DNA of 12,070 nucleotides, taken from positions 1 to 12,070 of the forward strand of contig CAAGHC010000052.1 in the NCBI GenBank assembly GCA_900769565.1, read 5' to 3'. The notes below the pieces were generated by a model. The model was not told the DNA's origin, did not search any database, and saw only the letters and a list, made by a program, of their open reading frames with translations. Source of the DNA: Clostridia bacterium. GTDB taxonomy: Bacteria > Bacillota > Clostridia > Christensenellales > Borkfalkiaceae. Positions 7,772 to 12,070 of the stretch are shown here, piece by piece. Every line of letters begins with the position of its first letter. Within the stretch, counting starts at the first letter, position 1. Both the position numbers and the translations under genes were made by a program.

Positions 7772-7800
7772 TTGAAAAAATTAAAATTATCGTTTATACT
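7772..7800 (+). promoter_or_regulatory. Promoter for the esterase pseudogene and patatin gene
   Basis: TTGAAA (7772-7777), a 17-base spacer and TATACT (7795-7800) form a near-consensus promoter facing right. Its -35 box is only nine bases from the -35 box of the leftward DUF6062 promoter. A short palindrome, GTTGATTCAAC (7804-7814), lies around the expected transcription start and could be an operator, but this is weak. An AGGAGA ribosome binding site at 7830-7835 precedes the ATG at 7841. Confidence 0.7.
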
Positions 7801-7840
7801 AAAGTTGATTCAACAGCTATGTTAACGATAGGAGAAAGTT

Positions 7841-8093
7841 ATGCAAATTAAAACCATAGACTTGTATGAATATTTTAACGTAAAACGCCCTAACGGGGCG
7901 CTTGGTACGCTCGCTTGCTTATAGAAAGGCGGGCGTGCCTATGGAATTACATATATTTGAAACGGGATATCATGGAATTTCACTCTCAAACAAGGAAGTG
8001 AACACGCCTTTTCCTGCAAACGCATGTTGGCTAGATATGGCGATTACTTGGCTTAAAAATAAGGGATTTGAATTTAAGGATAAAGGAGAATAG
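7841..8093 (+). pseudogene. Internally deleted alpha/beta-hydrolase (acetyl-esterase type) pseudogene
   Basis: Two ends of one esterase-like gene remain, with the middle gone. The 5' part has a good ribosome binding site and an ATG at 7841 and encodes about 20-25 residues like the N-terminus of secondary-metabolism-type esterases (IKTIDLYEYFNVKRP), then hits TAG at 7922-7924. In another frame, from about 7902 to the TAG at 8091, lies the C-terminal end: AYRKAGVPMELHIFETGYHG, with the family's terminal His of the catalytic triad, then ACWLDMAITWLKN. The nucleophile region and most of the core (roughly 190-200 residues of a family near 280) are missing, with the junction near 7896-7910. The fragment keeps the promoter and the ribosome binding site that serves the next gene, which may explain why it persists. 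The recognition of the family is from memory of conserved segments. Confidence 0.75.
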
Positions 8094-8879
8094 ATGGCAA
8101 AAAAACTTGGTTTTGCTCTCGGCTCGGGTGGTAGCCGTGGTGTAGCACACATAGGATTTTTAAAGGCAATGGAAGAGAACGGAATCGTGCCTGATTTTGT
8201 TAGTGGTTGTTCTATGGGCTCGGTTGTCGGCTCGTGTTATTGTAAGGGCATGAGCGCTGACGAAATGTATAACGAGGTTAAAAAACTTAAGCCTAGCGAA
8301 CTGTTCGACCTTTCGCTTTCGCCATTAAATAACGGGGCATTACTGCGTTCAAACAAGATGCAAAAAAAACTAGAAAAGTATCTTGGTGATTTAAATTTTG
8401 AACAACTTAAAATTCCGTTTACGTGCGTTGCAACCGACCTTATTACGGGTAAAATTAAAGTTTTTTCTGGAGAAGAAAAAGTGCTTACGGCAGTCGTTTC
8501 AAGTTCTTCTATACCAGGGGTGTTTAAGCCCGTACAGTACGGAGAGGAAGTTTTGGTTGACGGTGGCGTTGCTTGTAGAGTGCCTATTGACCAAGTTCGT
8601 GACATGGGTGCAGAAGTAGTCGTTGGGGTAGACGTTCTCGGTAACGTTAGATATTGCGATAAAAAATTCAATATGCTATCGGTAATATTTAGAATGATAG
8701 ATATATCCGACGGTTTAGCAACCGATTTGCGATTAGAAAAACAAAAGCCCGACCTTATTTTGCGTCCAGATATGGGCGATATGTCCCAGTATAAGTTTAA
8801 AGAATTAGATAAGGCTTATCAATCGGGGTACGATATAGGCGTAGCAAACGCTGAAAAAATAAAGCAACTAATTGACTAA
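8094..8879 (+). CDS. Patatin-like phospholipase, RssA type
   Basis: Patatin-like proteins are serine acyl hydrolases acting on lipids with a Ser-Asp dyad. The 261 residues contain the glycine-rich oxyanion segment GSGGSRG (about 10-16), the nucleophile elbow GCSMG (Ser40) and the DGG motif with Asp156 (VDGGVACRVP), all in the expected order. There is no signal peptide or membrane segment, so it is probably cytoplasmic, as is usual for the small RssA/YchK type. The ATG immediately follows the TAG of the upstream pseudogene, and its ribosome binding site AAAGGAG (8082-8088) lies inside that pseudogene. Expression therefore probably depends on the promoter at 7772-7800. The lipid substrate cannot be predicted. 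Confidence 0.94.
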   Translation: MAKKLGFALGSGGSRGVAHIGFLKAMEENGIVPDFVSGCSMGSVVGSCYCKGMSADEMYNEVKKLKPSELFDLSLSPLNNGALLRSNKMQKKLEKYLGDLNFEQLKIPFTCVATDLITGKIKVFSGEEKVLTAVVSSSSIPGVFKPVQYGEEVLVDGGVACRVPIDQVRDMGAEVVVGVDVLGNVRYCDKKFNMLSVIFRMIDISDGLATDLRLEKQKPDLILRPDMGDMSQYKFKELDKAYQSGYDIGVANAEKIKQLID

Positions 8880-8932
8880 AAGGGGAAAGGCGTAGATTTT
8901 TAATAAAAAGTTTTCTTTTCCCTTAAAAACTG

Positions 8933-8961
8933 TTGCGAATTTTTAAGTTTTATGGTAATAT
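8933..8961 (+). promoter_or_regulatory. Promoter of the tRNA-Thr locus
   Basis: TTGCGA (8933-8938), a 17-base spacer and TAATAT (8956-8961) with an upstream TGn extension (8953-8955) make a strong promoter 29 bases before the truncated tRNA copy. No promoter of similar quality lies in the 125 bases before the complete tRNA, so that tRNA is probably made from this promoter and processed from a longer precursor. Confidence 0.68.
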
Positions 8962-8990
8962 GAATAAGCAAAAAATCAAAATAATATGTT

Positions 8991-9029
8991 GCTGGTGTGG
9001 CTCAGTCGGTAGAGCAGCTGATTCGTAAT
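8991..9029 (+). pseudogene. 5' half of a tRNA-Thr gene, broken at the anticodon loop
   Basis: These 39 bases correspond to the acceptor 5' strand, D arm and anticodon 5' arm plus loop of the complete tRNA at 9155-9230. They are identical over the last 34 bases (8996-9029 and 9160-9193) and differ only at acceptor positions 4 and 5 (GG here, AC in the complete gene). Similarity stops just after the anticodon loop, where foreign A-rich DNA begins. It cannot fold as a tRNA because the 3' half is absent. It sits directly behind the promoter, so it is probably the original gene start and a left attachment site of an integrated element. Confidence 0.9.
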
Positions 9030-9154
9030 TATATACTTAACCATTGAAAAACGGTTAAAAACATATAAAAACAATCAAAAATACCTGATTTTAGCCCCTT
9101 ATCAAAAAAACCTGTAAAAAAGTTGTAAAAAAACCTGTAAAACTCAATAAAAAT
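9030..9154. other. Inserted A-rich segment between tRNA-Thr half and tRNA-Thr; possible integrase-arm DNA
   Basis: This 125-base stretch has no coding capacity. It contains a hairpin (9037-9058: 9-bp stem with one mismatch and a GAAA loop) and A-rich repeats built on acctgt/acctga (9080-9142). Such short repeats beside a core site in a tRNA anticodon loop are typical of the arm-binding sites of tyrosine integrases. The integrase gene itself is not in this stretch, so the rest of the original element is either lost or lies elsewhere. Confidence 0.5.
9104..9142. repeat. Two 16-bp direct repeats, 23 bp apart
   Basis: The 16-base sequence aaaaaaacctgtaaaa occurs at 9104-9119 and again at 9127-9142; a related gttgtaaaa (9122-9130) lies between and overlaps the second copy. 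The spacing of 23 bp is about two helical turns, so both copies would face the same side of the DNA. A protein-binding role (integrase arm sites) is inference. Confidence 0.75.
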
Positions 9155-9230
9155 GCTACTGTGGCTCAGTCGGTAGAGCAGCTGATTCGTAATCAGCAGG
9201 TCGCCGGTTCAAGTCCGGCCAGTAGCTCCA
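9155..9230 (+). tRNA. tRNA-Thr (anticodon CGT)
   Basis: This 76-base gene folds into a full cloverleaf. The acceptor stem is a perfect 7-bp pair (GCTACTG with CAGTAGC), and the CCA end is encoded (9228-9230). The anticodon stem GCTGA/TCAGC closes the loop TTCGTAA, with anticodon CGT at loop positions 3-5, reading the threonine codon ACG. The T arm contains GGTTCAAGTCC. Its 5' 39 bases are repeated 164 bp upstream as a truncated copy. It ends five bases before a strong hairpin terminator. The original promoter appears to be the one at 8933-8961. Confidence 0.97.
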
Positions 9231-9234
9231 AATT

Positions 9235-9266
9235 AAAAGACCTTACCAAGTTCGGTAAGGTCTTTT
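9235..9266. terminator. Bidirectional terminator after tRNA-Thr
   Basis: A 13-bp stem (9235-9247 with 9254-9266) with a six-base loop has AAAA on one side and TTTT on the other, so it can work in both directions. It ends the tRNA-Thr transcript and lies 21 bases beyond the end of the leftward gene cluster at 9288. Confidence 0.88.
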
Positions 9267-9287
9267 CCCATACTCTTTCTACAACAA

Positions 9288-9470
9288 TTATTCTTTATTA
9301 AACCTATTCACAGTCATTATATAAAAGATTTCCATAATTGGACTTGCATTATTAGTGTGAACACAAAATTCTAAAAAGTCAGGTAACTTTTCTTCAAAAG
9401 TTTTTTTGAATACTCTTATTAAGTCTTTTCTAAATTCGGTGTCGGTCTTAAAAGAATCGTTGTTTTTCAT
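9288..9470 (-). CDS. Small charged protein (60 aa), unknown function
   Basis: The ATG at 9468-9470 is preceded by AAAGGAG (9479-9485) at eight bases, a good ribosome binding site that overlaps the end of the upstream 64-residue gene. The 60-residue product is rich in Lys, Glu, Asp and Phe, is predicted soluble and largely helical, and has one Cys. It has no recognisable motif. It is the last gene of a leftward cluster that begins with a CRESS-type Rep, so a plasmid-maintenance or accessory role is possible but not shown. Confidence 0.6.
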   Translation of the reverse strand: MKNNDSFKTDTEFRKDLIRVFKKTFEEKLPDFLEFCVHTNNASPIMEIFYIMTVNRFNKE

Positions 9471-9484
9471 TTGTTATGCTCCTT

Positions 9485-9679
9485 TTATAAGATACAATAC
9501 GATTTAAGTATTTTTGTTAATTTAGAATCACATAAGTGTTTTAGGATATCAAATAAGAAAATCTTAAAAGCTTTTAGGTTTTTATTAAACTCTTCTTCGT
9601 TCATTGACTCAAAGGTATAAAGCCTTTCATATAAATTTTTAATTGTTTCAAGTTCTTGTTCAAATTCTTTATTTTCCAT
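9485..9679 (-). CDS. Small helical protein (64 aa), unknown function
   Basis: The start is placed at the ATG 9677-9679, nine bases after an AAGGAG, giving MENKEFEQELETIKNLYERL at the N-terminus; an ATG two codons earlier is too close to that site. The gene overlaps the end of the zinc-ribbon gene by 11 bases, which points to translational coupling. The product is charged and heptad-like in its first half (about 4-35), so it may form a coiled coil, and its C-terminal half is more hydrophobic with two Cys. I do not recognise a family. Confidence 0.6.
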   Translation of the reverse strand: MENKEFEQELETIKNLYERLYTFESMNEEEFNKNLKAFKIFLFDILKHLCDSKLTKILKSYCIL

Positions 9680-10193
9680 TTTCATTTTCTCCTTGTTCAT
9701 TATTAAACTTGTCCTTGTTTTCAAGCCAGTAATTACTTGCTTCATAGACATCTGAAAAATACACAGTAAGCGAATCTCCATATTTATCCATTATTAAGGT
9801 TAAATCGCCATAAGGGGTTTCATATCTTCCAATGATTTCACAGTCGTGGTTTCTTAATGCAAGTATATTTGTTTCTTTTTCTTCATCAGTAATGCACGAC
9901 CATTTATAATTTAAGAAACCAGCCATACTGCGAATTATATGAAAACCAAAGTCGTCAAAAATATTTGTAATTGCTCTTACATTTTCGGGTAGAATTACTT
10001 TAACTGTTTTTTTTGTAAGTCTATCAACATACTCTTCGTTGTAAAAAGCAATTACTGCGTGACGGAATGCAACTCCACAATTTGCTTCACATTCGGGGCA
10101 AATAAGTTGACCGCATAATGGCTCATTTTTTCGCAACACATTTGGATTAACCATTTTCCCACAACAAGGACATTTAACCAATGTGTTCGTCAT
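9669..10193 (-). CDS. Zinc-ribbon protein of unknown function (174 aa)
   Basis: The N-terminus carries a zinc-ribbon pattern, CPCCG (Cys8 and Cys11) and CPEC (Cys32 and Cys35), with further Cys at 10, 27 and 39. The remaining 130 residues are acidic, have no membrane segment and contain no catalytic motif that I recognise. The ATG at 10191-10193 is chosen because it begins just before the first Cys pair; a GTG four codons upstream (10205) is also possible, and neither has a strong ribosome binding site. The gene starts inside the end of the GIY-YIG-like gene (overlap of about 20 bases) and its own end overlaps the next small gene. This compact layout is typical of plasmid or phage operons. 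Confidence 0.7.
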   Translation of the reverse strand: MTNTLVKCPCCGKMVNPNVLRKNEPLCGQLICPECEANCGVAFRHAVIAFYNEEYVDRLTKKTVKVILPENVRAITNIFDDFGFHIIRSMAGFLNYKWSCITDEEKETNILALRNHDCEIIGRYETPYGDLTLIMDKYGDSLTVYFSDVYEASNYWLENKDKFNNEQGENENGK

Positions 10194-10542
10194 TCCACAT
10201 ACCACTTTCCATAACTCTTTGGTTTTCTTTGCAATAATTGCCTAACCAGTTGTCTGTCTGTATGTATTTGCCTGTCGTTTCGTGGTGTAGCCTGTTGTGA
10301 ATTGATAAAATTTCTAATAAAGTTTGTTCAAGTTTTCGGATTTGTTTTTTATCGGTTAGGGGTATAAGACAAAAGGAAATATTATCTATAAGATATTCAG
10401 TAACCTTTTCTTCCAGTTCGGGATTTCCTATACCTTTTGTGTTCCAGTCTTGAACTGCCGATTCATCGCCGTTTTTAACGGTAATTTGGGTTGCCGTGAA
10501 GTAAGGCTTTCCAAGTTTCTTTATCGGTAACCTGACATTCAA
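10174..10542 (-). CDS. GIY-YIG-like protein, C-terminal portion overlapping rep
   Basis: The frame is open leftward from 10644 to the stop at 10174, but the part overlapping rep lacks a normal start; a TTG at 10540-10542 is the best available and is uncertain. The segment after rep resembles the C-terminal half of a GIY-YIG nuclease family: EKVTEYLIDNISFCLIPL, a run like LEQTLLEIL, then NWLG and ESGMWN, which match the LExxLI / NWLG / ESGLWN pattern I recall for that family. The N-terminal half with the GIY and YIG strands and the catalytic Arg is not present in any frame next to it. It is therefore probably a truncated gene, broken where rep was joined, or an overlapping gene with a new start. 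Function should not be assumed. Confidence 0.5.
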   Translation of the reverse strand: MNVRLPIKKLGKPYFTATQITVKNGDESAVQDWNTKGIGNPELEEKVTEYLIDNISFCLIPLTDKKQIRKLEQTLLEILSIHNRLHHETTGKYIQTDNWLGNYCKENQRVMESGMWNDEHIG

Positions 10543-11485
10543 TATACTGTTTATCCAAAGGTATATTAGAAATAATATAAACCTTTTCAAAACAAGCCCA
10601 CCTGTTTTTGTATCGGCATTGTACACACAAAGGGTGTCCGTCAAGTAGTTGTAGTAGAAAATCTACTGAAAAATTGCTATGGTACTCATCAAGCAATAAG
10701 ACAGGTTGAGCAGTATAATTATCAAACCATTTCCCGAACTCATATCCTTGTGCTTTATATACATTAGAATAACCGTGTTTATCAAAAACATACTTTGTTT
10801 TACCTGTGCGAGTAGGACCGTAAATATAGATAACTTCTAAATTATCCCTATAATTGGTTTGATATTTTTCGGTTTTGTATTCCATAGCCATACTTTCAAC
10901 AAAGGAATTATACCGAGCGTAAGAGCCTGAATGGGCTTCAAAAACATCTTTTGGGGTTGCCCCTTGAATTCTCATATCAACCATATCTATAAGGTCAGTT
11001 CTTCTTCCCATTTGAGTTAATTCCCCATACTCAAAAGGACCTGTAAGACGAGTATGAGCCTTATTTTCAAACTTATCTTCTTTTCTAATATAACTGATAA
11101 CAGTTTGTTTAGTTGTTTGTCGGGGTTGGATATGAGCATTTACACCGATAGTATTATTTGAAAGAAAATTCTTTACGGTACTGAATTTTTTAGGGGTAGA
11201 AAACTCTATATATCCTTGGTGGTGTTCAGTTCCATTTGAGTTTTCCGTACCATCGCCCTTTTCTTTAACAAATATGAAATATCTCATATTAGAAAGGGTT
11301 TTAAGGTATTCAAACATTTGTTGGTCGGTTAGTTTGGGGTTATTAACAACAAAACACCAATTTCTTGATTGGGTATCGTTCTTAATAATGGTGGGGGTTA
11401 CGTTGTTATTAGGGGTGTTCTCATTAGCATTTACCCCCAAGTTAAAAATATTTAGTTCTTGGTCTTTAATCAATATCTTAAACAA
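10475..11485 (-). CDS. rep: CRESS-DNA-type replication initiator (HUH endonuclease + SF3 helicase)
   Basis: Rep proteins of this type nick the origin and start rolling-circle replication. In the 336-residue frame, HUH motif I is WCFVVNNP (43-50), motif II HHQGYIEF (88-95) and motif III YIRKED (132-137) with Tyr132 as the nicking residue and Lys135. The linker GRRTDL (160-165) is characteristic of CRESS Reps. The superfamily 3 helicase follows with Walker A GPTRTGKT (223-230), Walker B VLLLDEY (262-268) and motif C IISN (304-307). This domain order is that of eukaryotic CRESS viruses and of the bacterial pCRESS plasmids. The start is unclear: the longest frame begins with TTG at 11485, without a ribosome binding site, and its first few codons lie in what reads as M23 peptidase DNA on the other strand. 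The N-terminus is therefore probably altered at a junction near 11460. All motifs are intact. Confidence 0.88.
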   Translation of the reverse strand: MFKILIKDQELNIFNLGVNANENTPNNNVTPTIIKNDTQSRNWCFVVNNPKLTDQQMFEYLKTLSNMRYFIFVKEKGDGTENSNGTEHHQGYIEFSTPKKFSTVKNFLSNNTIGVNAHIQPRQTTKQTVISYIRKEDKFENKAHTRLTGPFEYGELTQMGRRTDLIDMVDMRIQGATPKDVFEAHSGSYARYNSFVESMAMEYKTEKYQTNYRDNLEVIYIYGPTRTGKTKYVFDKHGYSNVYKAQGYEFGKWFDNYTAQPVLLLDEYHSNFSVDFLLQLLDGHPLCVQCRYKNRWACFEKVYIISNIPLDKQYIECQVTDKETWKALLHGNPNYR

Positions 11486-11833
11486 TGGGTATCACACAAG
11501 GCTATTGACCTTATAGCCGAAAGTGGTACACCAGTTAAGGCTATGTTTGACGGTGTTGTTTTGGAAGTCTTACAAGAAAGTACAGTTGGTTGTATGGTAA
11601 AAATCGACCACGGGGAAAATGTTGTTATTACATACGGCTCATTAAACAGTTGTTCTTTAACTGTTGGGCAAACTGTAAAGCAGGGTGATATTATAGGTGA
11701 AGTCGGTACAACTTACCAAGACGAAACAGGTTACGGCGACCATTTACATTTAGAAATTGTTGTTGACGGTGTTCCTGTTAATCCAACCCCTTATATAGAC
11801 GGAACTGTTTATAGAGAGATTGAACAAGAATAA
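11459..11833 (+). pseudogene. M23 (LytM-type) peptidase domain, N-terminus missing
   Basis: The frame encodes a nearly complete M23 metallopeptidase domain, which cuts peptidoglycan cross-links or acts as a SpoIIQ-like scaffold. HKAID (His13, Asp17) gives the first zinc ligands and HLHLE (His95, His97) the catalytic and zinc His. The IDHGENVVITYG strand and GQTVKQGDIIGEVG turn are typical. M23 proteins normally have a signal or membrane anchor and a linker before this domain; here the frame begins abruptly at about 11459-11465, directly against the reversed rep gene, with an in-frame stop (TAG) just upstream and no ribosome binding site. The 3' end has a normal-looking stop at 11831-11833. 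I treat it as a displaced 3' fragment. Confidence 0.75.
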
Positions 11834-11992
11834 CTAAAAAAAGAAACATCTATTGGCGATGGAGCATTTAAGTATTGCTCTAACTTAGAAGATATTACTA
11901 TACCGTTCGTTGGTTCTAGTGAAACAACGACGTCGCCAAGATATCAAGCGTTTGGTCATATTTTCGGTTATTATGATTATAGTTCTTCTCAA
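11834..11992 (+). pseudogene. Fragment of a BspA-type leucine-rich-repeat protein
   Basis: Directly after the M23 stop, in the same frame and without a start codon, the sequence encodes SIGDGAFKYCSNLEDITIPF followed by a segment like FGHIFGYYDYSSS. The first part matches the BspA/LRR_5 repeat (IG..AF..CS.L..ITIP), and the second matches the inter-repeat module that often follows VGSS in clostridial surface LRR proteins. About 50 residues remain of proteins that usually have many repeats. The 3' end changes character near 11992, so both ends are broken. Confidence 0.65.
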
Positions 11993-12070
11993 TATATGAA
12001 AGACCCCGAAGATAAGGAAAAATGGATTGTTGATGAAGAAGGCGCTTTGATTGTAAAAGAAATCTTTAAC
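11993..12070 (+). pseudogene. Fragment of a large serine recombinase (recombinase domain), runs off the window
   Basis: From about 11993 the same frame reads YMKDPEDKEKWIVDEEGALI and then VKEIFN to the window edge. This is the pattern of the region joining the resolvase domain to the recombinase domain in large serine recombinases of clostridia (Y.KDPEDK.KW.ID.E.A..V..IF). The N-terminal catalytic domain with its nucleophilic Ser is absent upstream; a BspA-type sequence is there instead. The piece lacks its own start. The gene may continue beyond the window, so only the 5' breakage can be asserted. Confidence 0.6.

Noticed and set aside
8880..8924. Possible terminator after the patatin gene
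   Set aside because: A 10-bp pairing with one G-T exists (8880-8889 with 8915-8924), but the loop is 25 bases and no T tract follows, so it is not convincing.
9104..9142. CRISPR-like repeats
   Set aside because: Only two copies, 16 bp long, A-rich, with a 7-base gap; not a CRISPR array.
10468..10482. Programmed +1 frameshift joining Rep to the GIY-YIG-like frame
   Set aside because: The rep stop context (CGT TAA) has no recognised slippery sequence or stimulatory structure; truncation explains the frame more simply.
11148..11160. Near-nonamer TAGTATTAT inside rep as a replication origin
   Set aside because: It has one mismatch to the CRESS nonamer, no flanking stem and lies in coding sequence.
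9470..11485. Toxin-antitoxin pair among the small element genes
   Set aside because: The small proteins have no recognisable toxin or antitoxin motif; size and pairing alone are not enough.

Overview
The window looks like chromosomal DNA of an AT-rich, low-GC Gram-positive bacterium, most likely an uncultured gut-type member of Clostridia (Bacillota). I infer this from the housekeeping genes (gap, uvrC, lon, engB/ysxC), a DUF6062-type CxxC/FCxxH protein of the kind seen in Clostridia, AGGAGG-type ribosome binding sites, TTGaca/TATAAT promoters and a BspA-like repeat fragment. No species can be named.

Positions 1-8879 are ordinary, compact chromosome. The 3' part of gap ends at a strong terminator. 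A 56-residue Asn/Cys-rich membrane-type protein (minus strand) and an ArsR-family repressor (plus strand) are divergently arranged. Next come uvrC (nucleotide excision repair), a Cof-type HAD phosphatase, lon protease and the ribosome-assembly GTPase engB/ysxC, all on the plus strand. A DUF6062 gene converges on engB. A divergent promoter pair at 7734-7800 drives DUF6062 leftward and, rightward, an internally deleted esterase pseudogene followed by a patatin-like phospholipase. uvrC and DUF6062 both have a consensus promoter so close to the ATG that their mRNAs should be nearly leaderless.

Positions 8933-9266 hold a rearranged tRNA-Thr(CGT) locus. A good promoter is followed by the 5' half of a tRNA-Thr that stops in the anticodon loop. 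Then come 125 bp of A-rich DNA with short direct repeats and a GAAA-loop hairpin, a complete tRNA-Thr(CGT) with encoded CCA, and a terminator. This looks like the footprint of a tyrosine-integrase element that crossed over in the anticodon loop.

Positions 9288-11485 are a leftward gene cluster with accessory character. It encodes a CRESS-DNA-type replication initiator (HUH nuclease plus superfamily 3 helicase), a C-terminal GIY-YIG-like fragment overlapping it, a zinc-ribbon protein and two small unknown proteins, overlapping or tightly spaced. It resembles an integrated pCRESS-like plasmid or its remnant.

Positions 11459-12070 are a run of broken pieces: an M23 peptidase domain without its N-terminus, a BspA-type leucine-rich-repeat piece and the start of a serine-recombinase domain piece, joined within about 600 bp in one reading frame. 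This is either a rearrangement graveyard or an assembly chimera.
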